DNA from: Myxococcales bacterium
Lineage (GTDB): Bacteria; Myxococcota; Myxococcia; Myxococcales; Myxococcaceae
NCBI GenBank assembly: GCA_030681895.1
Contig: JAUXRI010000295.1
Coordinates: forward strand, 1-57,404
DNA: 57,404 nucleotides
Direction: 5' to 3'
Below are positions 51,012-57,404 of the stretch, piece by piece. Each line of letters starts with the position of its first letter. The stretch's first letter is position 1. The position numbers and the translations under genes were made by a program. Below the pieces are notes generated by a model. It saw only the letters and a program-made list of their open reading frames with translations, searched no databases and had not been told where the DNA came from.

Positions 51012-51812
51012 ATGCGTTTTGCCGTCCTCATCGCCGTTGTCATCTTCAGCTCGTGCACCACGATGCAGCGTCGCCAGACCGAGCAGGTCGTCGCCTCGAC
51101 CCTCATCACCGACGCGCAGGAGACCGAGCTCGGCTTCCAGGTGCACGAGGAGCTGAAGAAGGAGAACACGAAGTTCCTCGATAATCCGGATGTCGGTTTC
51201 TACGTGGGTGGGCTGGTGAACAAGCTCAAGCCCCTCGCCGATCAGGATCGCCCGGGAGTGAAGTGGCAGTACTTCGTGATCGATGATCCCAAGACGGTGA
51301 ACGCCTTCGCGACGCCGGGCGGTCGCATCTACGTCTACACGGGCCTGCTGCTCGAGGCGGAGAACGAGGCCGAGGTCGTCGGCGTGCTGGGCCATGAGCT
51401 CGGTCACGTGGTGGCACGGCACTCGGCGCGGCAGCTCGTCGCGGCGAAGGGGCTCGAGACGGTCGGCGCGATGGCGCTCGGCAAGGATCCGGGCGACGTG
51501 GCGGTGCTGGCGGCCGGGCTGATCGGCAAGGGCTCCATCATGGCGTACGGCCGCGACATGGAGCTGGAGTCGGATCACTACGGCGCGAAGTACGCGAACG
51601 CGGCCGGCTACGCCCCGCAGGGTCTCGCGTCGTTCTTCGAGAAGCTGAAGGCGAAGGGTGAGCTGCCGGGCTTCCTCACGTTCCTGTCGACGCACCCGGC
51701 GAACACCGAGCGCATCGAGAAGATCAACGCGCAGATCGCCGGCGAGGGGCTGCAGAGCAAGGAGCTCGGCGCCGCGTCGCTGAAGGCGATTCAGGCCAAG
51801 ATCCCGCGGTAA
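51012..51812 (+). CDS. M48 family zinc metalloprotease lipoprotein
   Basis: A 266-aa lipoprotein (MRFAVLIAVVIFSSCTTM, lipobox SSC-like) with a CAGGAG ribosome-binding site. The zinc site is GHELGH with His128, Glu129 and His132, and the third ligand is in MELESDHYG. Nearby are NAFATPGGRIYVYTGLL and ARHSARQ, typical of YggG/LoiP-like M48 proteases. It probably degrades misfolded outer-membrane proteins. It is divergent from the sigma/caspase operon across 196 bases. Confidence 0.9.
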   Translation: MRFAVLIAVVIFSSCTTMQRRQTEQVVASTLITDAQETELGFQVHEELKKENTKFLDNPDVGFYVGGLVNKLKPLADQDRPGVKWQYFVIDDPKTVNAFATPGGRIYVYTGLLLEAENEAEVVGVLGHELGHVVARHSARQLVAAKGLETVGAMALGKDPGDVAVLAAGLIGKGSIMAYGRDMELESDHYGAKYANAAGYAPQGLASFFEKLKAKGELPGFLTFLSTHPANTERIEKINAQIAGEGLQSKELGAASLKAIQAKIPR

Positions 51813-51842
51813 GCCGTTTCACCGGTGCGCGAGGGGCCGAGC

Positions 51843-53315
51843 TCAAGGGCCCGCGTCAGCTGCAGGCACGTCGAGGAGATCGTCGGCAGTCCACGGCAGC
51901 TCGTTGAACTTCGAGCTGTCGATCTCGACGATCGCCTTGCGTCCACCCATCGCGTACGAGCTGCCGGCTTTCCCGATCAGCTCCTTGCCGAGGGTCATCA
52001 TCGCCAGCTCGGCACCCATGGGACCGAAGAGCCGAATCGTGCGCGCCTGCTTCGCGTCGAGGCCGTAGGTCTCGATCATCTTCGCGTCAGGTCTGTCGAT
52101 GACGACGCTGCCTGCCTTGATGGCCGAGAGCGTCCACAACGTCGTGGCGATTCGGTAGCCCTTGGCCTTGCCGCTCTTCGGAGCCGTCACCTTCCACGCC
52201 TCGATGCTCGCATCGGCTGACTCGCGCTCGACGATCACCTCGGGGCTGCCCGGCGTCGAGAGGACGATCTTCGTCACCAGCTGCCTCGCGAACGGAATGA
52301 GCGATTTGTCGCGCAGCTCGATGGCGTTGCGATCGAAGGCCGTCCGGGCGGTGGCGTTCACCTGCGCGAGCACGCGCCCGTCTGAGTCCTCTCGGAGCGC
52401 GTACAACACCGAGCCCGCATCGCCCGGCGGCATCGCGAGCTTGACCTTCACCTCGCCCGACGAGAGCACGAACGTCGCCGAGGCGATCGGCGCGTCGAAG
52501 CCGAGGGCCTTGAGTCGTTCCTCGGTCGCTTCTCCGGGGAACGCCGTCGCGCGCTCTCCGCGAATGGTGCCGAGCACCGCTTGCACGGTCACGGTGTCAG
52601 CGAGCGTCGCCTCAGGGCGGGTGAGCCTCCACAGCTTGTCCTCGCCGCGCACGAGCTCCCAGTCGTTGGTCCTCGACTTCAGGGAGAAGCGCTCGACCTT
52701 CGGCTCGTCGATCGCGAACAGGTCCTTCTCGCGCAGGTCGAACGTCGTCTTGGCGACCGACCACCGCACGCCACCCTCGGCCATGTGCACGACGCGGCTG
52801 CCGTCCTTGCGCATGTAGATCGTCCCGTCGAACGGGTTCTCGATGCCGCCCTCGAGCGAGACTTTGCGGATGGCACTGTCGACCAGCGCTTCGGCTTCGA
52901 CCCTGAACGAAGGAGCATCGAGGCCGTACGTCTTCAGCTCGGCGTCAGTGGCCTCGCCCTCGAGGGTCGTCTTGAAGCGCGCGGTCTGCAGCTGGCTGAC
53001 GACACCATCGACGACGAGCGGGTCGATCTTCGCCTTCACCGGAGCCGTGATGCGCCACTGCTGCCCAGACTCGCGCTCGAGCACGGTCGTCTCTCCGGCG
53101 GTCGTCACGGTCAGCTTCACGAACTCGACGGTCGCCGCACCGGCGTCACGGTTGCGGCCTTCGGCGCCGGTCGCGAACAGGTGCTCGTCTTGCGCCTTCT
53201 TCTGCGCCGTCTTCTCGTCCTTCTCGTAGACGCCTTTGTACGCGAACAGCGCCACGCCGCCCGCCACGAGCAGGAGCCCGACCAGCGCAACGAGGGTCTT
53301 CTGCATCTGGTTCAT
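51843..53315 (-). CDS. DUF4340 domain protein next to an ABC system
   Basis: A 490-aa protein with an N-terminal membrane anchor (TLVALVGLLLVAGGVALFAY) and repeated DUF4340-type strands (KVSLEGGIENPFDGTIY, GGVRWSVAKTTFDLRE). DUF4340 proteins are found beside GldG-like ABC components; their role is unknown. It begins 15 bases after the GldG-like gene. Its promoter is likely that of the ABC operon. Confidence 0.8.
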   Translation of the reverse strand: MNQMQKTLVALVGLLLVAGGVALFAYKGVYEKDEKTAQKKAQDEHLFATGAEGRNRDAGAATVEFVKLTVTTAGETTVLERESGQQWRITAPVKAKIDPLVVDGVVSQLQTARFKTTLEGEATDAELKTYGLDAPSFRVEAEALVDSAIRKVSLEGGIENPFDGTIYMRKDGSRVVHMAEGGVRWSVAKTTFDLREKDLFAIDEPKVERFSLKSRTNDWELVRGEDKLWRLTRPEATLADTVTVQAVLGTIRGERATAFPGEATEERLKALGFDAPIASATFVLSSGEVKVKLAMPPGDAGSVLYALREDSDGRVLAQVNATARTAFDRNAIELRDKSLIPFARQLVTKIVLSTPGSPEVIVERESADASIEAWKVTAPKSGKAKGYRIATTLWTLSAIKAGSVVIDRPDAKMIETYGLDAKQARTIRLFGPMGAELAMMTLGKELIGKAGSSYAMGGRKAIVEIDSSKFNELPWTADDLLDVPAADAGP

Positions 53316-53330
53316 GCCGTCACTCCTGCG

Positions 53331-54908
53331 TCAGCGCGAGCGCCGCGTCAGCCACACGGTGAGACCCACGCCGATCAGCAGCATGGGCAACACGTCCATC
53401 ACCACGAGGCGAATGTTGCTCAGCATCGCGGCGTCGACCTGCAGCGACGAGATGTCGCGATCGGGCGGTCGAATGGTGAGCTTCTTCGGCTGATTGCTGA
53501 CCCAGCCCATGACGTTGAGCACCAGGTTGCGATCGCCTTCGATGGAGAACAGATCGAGCAACACCTGCACGTCACCGAACGCGACGAAGCGGGCTTGATC
53601 GAAGCGCTTGGTGGGTGAAGTGACGTCTCGGGTCGACACCGCCACGACGCCGAGCTGGCCGGCCTTCTCGCCAGGATCGAGCTTCGGGTCTTCGTCAGGC
53701 TTGGTCTCGAGCCAGGCCTCGGGCGTCGTCAACACCGTGTTGAGCGCCGTGACGCCTGGCAAGGTTCCTTCGCGGAGCACCGTGATGCTGCGTGACGAGA
53801 AGAACAGCAGGTTGAGCTTGTTGGACTTGAGCGCCGCGACGGTCGGGTGATCGCCGAAGAAGGGCGCGACGATGAAGTAGGGCTGCTCCGGGTCGACGCG
53901 CGGGTCGGCAATGACGCCGTTGTCGATCTGCAGGCCGTACTTCGCGAGCAGCGCATCGAGGCCAGGCTCGTAAGCGGCTTCCGCGAAGTAGAGAAAGCGG
54001 CCGCCCTCGTCGAGGTACTGCTCGATGAGCCGCTTCTCGCCCTCGGTGTACGCCGACTTCGCGCCTGCGCTGATGAGCACCGACGCGTCGCGGGGGATCT
54101 CGTTGCTCTTGCCCAGGTTGAGCGTCTCGCAGACGTAGCCGTCGTTCATGAACGCCGCCTTCACCTTGGTGAGGACCTGCGTCGGCCCACCTTGGGGCAT
54201 CGGGCGCTCTTCAGGGTCGAGCGGGACTTCTCCGTGCCCTTCGAGGAAGTACACGCGCTGCTCCCCGACCTTCTCGAGGCGAATGAGCGCGTTGGTGAAC
54301 TCCTGCTCGCCTTCAGCGGCGTCGGCCAGCTTCGGGAGATTCGCCGTCGTCGAGCTCTCGGTCGGCGCGCCGGGGTTGCGCACCAGTACGGCCGCGAACT
54401 GCTGCTCGCGAATCTTGTACTTCGCGACGAGGTCGGGCGCCTTGCGCGGGTCCTTCACTTCCCACGTGAGCTTGTCCGTCTCCTTCGAAAAGCGCTGGAA
54501 GAGATCGTCGATGCTGTCGGGCAGGGGCGTGACCGAGAAGATGACGATCTTCACAGGCTCCTTCAGCTCCTTGAGCGTGTCGCGCGTCTGCTGCGAGAGC
54601 GAGAAGAGCTTCTTGTTCGTGAGATCCCAGGTCTGGTTGCGCCGGGCGACGATGAAGTTCGCGCCGACCATCAGGGCGATGAAGACGAAGCCGATCGCCG
54701 CCGACGACGAGAAGAAGAACACCGAGCGCGTCCAGGTCGCGATCTTCTCGGAGTTCGTCACCGACCACAGCACCAGCATCGCGACGCCGAGCCCCAGCTT
54801 CACGCCGAACGCGACGTACGAGCCCGAGGTGACGAAGAGCGTGACGAAGGAGGTGAGGGTGAGGAGCAGCCCGACGCCGCCTGCGACTTTGCCGAGGGTC
54901 TTCATCAT
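53331..54908 (-). CDS. GldG-like ABC transporter auxiliary protein
   Basis: A 525-aa membrane-anchored protein from 54908. The N-terminus has several hydrophobic helices (GVGLLLTLTSFVTLFVTSG, SAAIGFVFIALMVGANF). The large domain (RVYFLEGHGEVPLD, LISAGAKSAYTEGEKRLIE) matches the ABC-type uncharacterised auxiliary family (GldG-like), and a C-terminal helix anchors it (LVVMDVLPMLLIGVGLTVWL). It overlaps the permease gene by one base (TGATG). Bacteroidetes GldG belongs to gliding motility, but a similar function is not shown here. Confidence 0.8.
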   Translation of the reverse strand: MMKTLGKVAGGVGLLLTLTSFVTLFVTSGSYVAFGVKLGLGVAMLVLWSVTNSEKIATWTRSVFFFSSSAAIGFVFIALMVGANFIVARRNQTWDLTNKKLFSLSQQTRDTLKELKEPVKIVIFSVTPLPDSIDDLFQRFSKETDKLTWEVKDPRKAPDLVAKYKIREQQFAAVLVRNPGAPTESSTTANLPKLADAAEGEQEFTNALIRLEKVGEQRVYFLEGHGEVPLDPEERPMPQGGPTQVLTKVKAAFMNDGYVCETLNLGKSNEIPRDASVLISAGAKSAYTEGEKRLIEQYLDEGGRFLYFAEAAYEPGLDALLAKYGLQIDNGVIADPRVDPEQPYFIVAPFFGDHPTVAALKSNKLNLLFFSSRSITVLREGTLPGVTALNTVLTTPEAWLETKPDEDPKLDPGEKAGQLGVVAVSTRDVTSPTKRFDQARFVAFGDVQVLLDLFSIEGDRNLVLNVMGWVSNQPKKLTIRPPDRDISSLQVDAAMLSNIRLVVMDVLPMLLIGVGLTVWLTRRSR

Positions 54909-55732
54909 CACACCCACCGCCGCGACTCGACCGACCGGTGCGTCAACACCAGGAACGTCGCGATCACGCTGCTGAAGAAGACGATGGGTTTGAGATCCAG
55001 CACGCCTCGGAGCGGGTTGCGGAGCTGCGCGTCGAACGCCAGGTGATCGAGCACGCTGCGCCACGGCTCCTCGGCGTTGGGCGCGACGATCTTGAGCACC
55101 ATCCACACCAGGCAGATGGCGAAGGTGATCAGGCCCGCGACGATCACCGACTCGGTGAGCGACGAGATGAAGGTGCCGATGGCGAGAATCGTGGCGCCCC
55201 AGACGACGAGCGCGCCGAAGCCGAGCATCACCGTCACCCACTCGAGCGTCGCGGTCTTCTCAGAGGTCGTCGCCGAGAACGACGAGCCGAACATCGCGAG
55301 CACCAGCGGGTAGACCATCGTCACGCCGACGGTGGCTCCGATGATCACCAGGCCGCCGAGGTACTTGCCGAGCACGATCTCCGCGCTCGTCACCGGAGAC
55401 GTCATCAACAACTCGAACGTTTTCTGCCGCCGCTCCTCGGCGAACAGCCGCGCCGACAGGAACGGCACCACGAAGAGCAACACCACCAGCATCGTGGAGA
55501 ACAGCGGCATCACCACGCCGTCGGTGAGGTTGCGGAGGAATTGGGCGTCAGGGCTGACCTGCTCCCAGCCTCCCTGGAGGCGGATGTCCTCGTGCGCCTG
55601 CTTGAACTGTACGAGCAGGCCCACGAAGAAGAACGACGAGACGAAGCTCACGAAGGTGAACACGATCCACGCCCAGGGGGTGGTCAGGTAGACCGTCATT
55701 TCCTTCTTCGCGATCGCGATGATGTTGCGCAT
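54908..55732 (-). CDS. ABC-2 type permease, GldF-like
   Basis: A 274-aa membrane protein with about six helices (IAKKEMTVYLTTPWAWIVF, TMLVVLLFVVPFLSARLF, LPEERRQKTFELLMTSPV-type ELLMTSPVTSAEIVLGKY). The latter motif is typical of ABC-2 permeases such as NosY and GldF. It lies between the ATPase and GldG-like genes, with an 18-base gap to the ATPase gene. Confidence 0.9.
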   Translation of the reverse strand: MRNIIAIAKKEMTVYLTTPWAWIVFTFVSFVSSFFFVGLLVQFKQAHEDIRLQGGWEQVSPDAQFLRNLTDGVVMPLFSTMLVVLLFVVPFLSARLFAEERRQKTFELLMTSPVTSAEIVLGKYLGGLVIIGATVGVTMVYPLVLAMFGSSFSATTSEKTATLEWVTVMLGFGALVVWGATILAIGTFISSLTESVIVAGLITFAICLVWMVLKIVAPNAEEPWRSVLDHLAFDAQLRNPLRGVLDLKPIVFFSSVIATFLVLTHRSVESRRWV

Positions 55733-55750
55733 CGAAAGCGTCCTTTGACG

Positions 55751-56467
55751 TCAGTTGGCCGTGAGGGAGATGAACTTCTCTTCGAGGCCGTTCTCTTTGC
55801 CGCCCGAGATGGCCGCCATGGTGTCGTCCGCGACGATCTTTCCACGGTGAATGATGAGCACCTGCTCGCAGATGGTCTTCACCTCCGCGAGGATGTGCGT
55901 CGAGAGCACCACGGTGTGTTGCCCCGCGAGGCCCTTGATGAGCTGCAGCACCTCGTTGCGCTGGCGCGGGTCGAGGCCTTCCGTCGGCTCGTCGAGGATG
56001 AGCAGCTTCGGGTTGCCGATCAGCGCCTGCGCGATGCCGACGCGCTGCCGGTAGCCCTTCGAGAGCGCGGAGTTGAGGCGATCGAGCTCCGTGGTGACGC
56101 CCGTGCCCTGCGCCACGCGATCGATCTCGCTCTTCACCTGCTTGCGCGGCACGCCTTTGATCTCGGCGACGAAGTGCAGAAAGCCACGAACGGTCAGCTC
56201 GGGGTACAGCGGCGGCGTCTCGGGCAGGTATCCAATCTGTCGCTTCGCCTCGAGCGGCTTCTCGAACACGTCGAAGCCCGCCACACGCGCCTTGCCCTCG
56301 GTCGCTGGCATGAACCCGGTGAGGATCTTCATCGTCGTCGACTTGCCCGCGCCGTTGGGGCCCAGGAACCCGACGATTTTTCCTTCGCCGATCGTGAAAC
56401 TCAGCGCGTCGATCGCGACACGATCGCGGTACTTCTTGGTCAGTCGCTCGACCTCGATCATCGCCAT
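55751..56467 (-). CDS. ABC transporter ATP-binding protein, GldA-like
   Basis: About 238 aa from the ATG at 56467, chosen because GGAGGG (56477-56482) lies nine bases upstream; the earlier ATG at 56476 follows the site too closely. Walker A is GFLGPNGAGKSTTM, the signature is LSKGYRQRVG, Walker B is KLLILDEPTEGLD, and the switch His is in STHILAE. It powers the GldF-like permease. The C-terminal short tail and neighbours match Gld-like or Nos-like exporters. Confidence 0.92.
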   Translation of the reverse strand: MAMIEVERLTKKYRDRVAIDALSFTIGEGKIVGFLGPNGAGKSTTMKILTGFMPATEGKARVAGFDVFEKPLEAKRQIGYLPETPPLYPELTVRGFLHFVAEIKGVPRKQVKSEIDRVAQGTGVTTELDRLNSALSKGYRQRVGIAQALIGNPKLLILDEPTEGLDPRQRNEVLQLIKGLAGQHTVVLSTHILAEVKTICEQVLIIHRGKIVADDTMAAISGGKENGLEEKFISLTAN

Positions 56468-56501
56468 GCGGGGCATCCCTCCGGTCTTCGAAAGCGGGCG
56501 G

Positions 56502-56530
56502 ACTTAAGGGGCCGCGATCGAGCAAGTCAA
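56502..56530 (-). promoter_or_regulatory. Candidate sigma70-type promoter of the ABC operon
   Basis: On the minus strand TTGACT (56530-56525) and TTAAGT (56507-56502) are separated by 17 bases. The -35 matches five of six consensus bases, the -10 only three. The ATPase gene start is about 35 bases downstream. Confidence 0.4.
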
Positions 56531-56667
56531 CGGAGAAATCTGAGTGATTTTAAAAGGTTGAACGAGGCGCAACACCGGGCCGCGCCGTCCTATTCCCATT
56601 CCGCGCGTTGGCGAGGCAGGTGCAGTGCGGTACAGCGCGCCGTCGTTTCGCGCGTCCCGGAGGCCAC

Positions 56668-57404
56668 ATGGCCCGCATCGTCGTTCAGAAGTTCGGAGGC
56701 TCCTCGGTCAGCGACGTCGAGAAGATCCGCAAGGTGGCGCAGCGGGTGAAAGCGCGACGTGACGAGGGCTGGGAGCTGGTCGTCGTCGTTTCGGCGATGG
56801 GTGACACGACCGACGAGCTGCTCACGCTCGCCAAGCAGATCAGCGCCGACCCACCGCGCCGCGAGCTCGACATGTTGCTCACCTGCGGAGAGCGCATCTC
56901 GATGGCGCTGCTGTCGATGGCGCTCCAGGACATCGGCGTTCCGGCGATCAGCTTCACCGGCAGCCAGTCAGGCATCATCACCGACGACACCCACAGCCAG
57001 GCGCGCATCGTCGAGGTGAAGCCGGGCCGAATCGAAGAGGCGCTGGGGCAGGGCAAGGTCGTGATCGTCGCGGGGTACCAGGGCGTCTCGCGGAACAAAG
57101 AGGTCACCACGCTGGGTCGTGGCGGCTCCGACACCTCGGCCGTCGCGCTCGCCGCCGCGCTGCACGCCGACTGTGAGATCTACTCCGACGTCGACGGCAT
57201 CTACTCGGCCGACCCGCGAATCGTCCCGTCGGCGAAGAAGCTCGACTCCATCTCTCCCGAAGAGATGCAGGAGCTCGCCACCGCCGGAGCCAAGGTGCTC
57301 AACGCGCAGGCCGTCGAGTTCGCGCGCGAGCAGGGCATCGTCATTCACGCGAAGTCGACCCACAGCGCAGGCACCGGAACGCGCATCGAAGCGAAGCCCG
57401 GCGA
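56668..57404 (+). CDS. lysC: Aspartate kinase (partial, 3' end outside the window)
   Basis: The first 245 codons of an aspartate kinase, which phosphorylates aspartate at the start of the Lys, Thr, Met and diaminopimelate pathway. The motif VVQKFGGSSV is the catalytic start, and VVVVSAMGDTTDELL and TLGRGGSDTSAVALA are the kinase core, followed by EIYSDVDGIYSADPRIV. The regulatory ACT domains are beyond the window. A GGAGG ribosome-binding site lies at 56659-56663. It is divergent from the ABC ATPase across 200 bases. Confidence 0.95.
   Translation, partial: MARIVVQKFGGSSVSDVEKIRKVAQRVKARRDEGWELVVVVSAMGDTTDELLTLAKQISADPPRRELDMLLTCGERISMALLSMALQDIGVPAISFTGSQSGIITDDTHSQARIVEVKPGRIEEALGQGKVVIVAGYQGVSRNKEVTTLGRGGSDTSAVALAAALHADCEIYSDVDGIYSADPRIVPSAKKLDSISPEEMQELATAGAKVLNAQAVEFAREQGIVIHAKSTHSAGTGTRIEAKPG

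Overview
The window is about 57 kb of high-GC, gene-dense DNA without insertion sequences, phage genes, CRISPR arrays or rRNA. The likely source is a flagellated Myxococcota (deltaproteobacterial) bacterium. The evidence is a Ser/Thr kinase with HRDVTPRN and PEGA features, many Asp/Gly/Ala-linker lipoproteins, a MYXO-CTERM-like tail, PilZ-receiver fusions and a sigma54-type flagellar promoter. This is inference from gene content; no 16S gene is present. Model Myxococcus species lack flagella, so a relative that kept them is implied.

Layout. 1-7.0 kb: end of an SPFH protein, a DsbD-like reductase, small secreted proteins and plsB. 7.0-18.3 kb: accA-cmk, an exported beta-propeller, a Ser/Thr kinase, an M2 (ACE-like) peptidase, a phospholipase A2-hemopexin fusion, moaC and a WD40 protein. 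18.3-27.4 kb: Nudix hydrolase, trypsin-like protease, lipoprotein, glutaredoxin, DUF2079 membrane protein, delta-60 repeat lipoprotein, PilZ-receiver protein, tRNA-Leu(TAA) and ffh. 27.4-42.3 kb: a flagellar locus, mostly on the minus strand. In transcription order it reads flgF, flgG, flgA, flgH, flgI, flgJ (rod binding fused to M23), flgM, flgN, flgK, flgL, an unknown 657-aa gene, flagellin, fliD, fliS, a fliT-like gene and a glycosyltransferase. A divergent fliJ-like gene sits at the head. 42.3-46.0 kb: a divergent pair of membrane enzymes. 46.0-50.8 kb: a tightly packed operon of lipoprotein, sigma factor, zinc-finger anti-sigma, caspase-like protein with an OMP-like tail, and a second related lipoprotein. 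51.0-57.4 kb: M48 lipoprotein, a GldFG-like ABC system with a DUF4340 protein, and the start of lysC.

How the parts work together. The flagellar genes from flgF to the 657-aa gene are spaced by -4 to +15 bases, which suggests one transcript from a sigma54-type promoter at 41672-41687. Flagellin has its own sigma28-like site and terminator. FlgM is encoded in the same transcript as the hook-basal-body genes, consistent with the classical sigma54-to-sigma28 checkpoint. The 46-50.8 kb operon is the best candidate for an undescribed system: regulation and a caspase-fold effector are translationally coupled and bracketed by two paralogous lipoproteins.

No gap between genes exceeds 300 bases. The larger gaps (20903-21107, 30989-31170, 41649-41869, 50816-51011, 56468-56667) hold promoters or inverted repeats described below; the remaining short gaps show nothing I can support.
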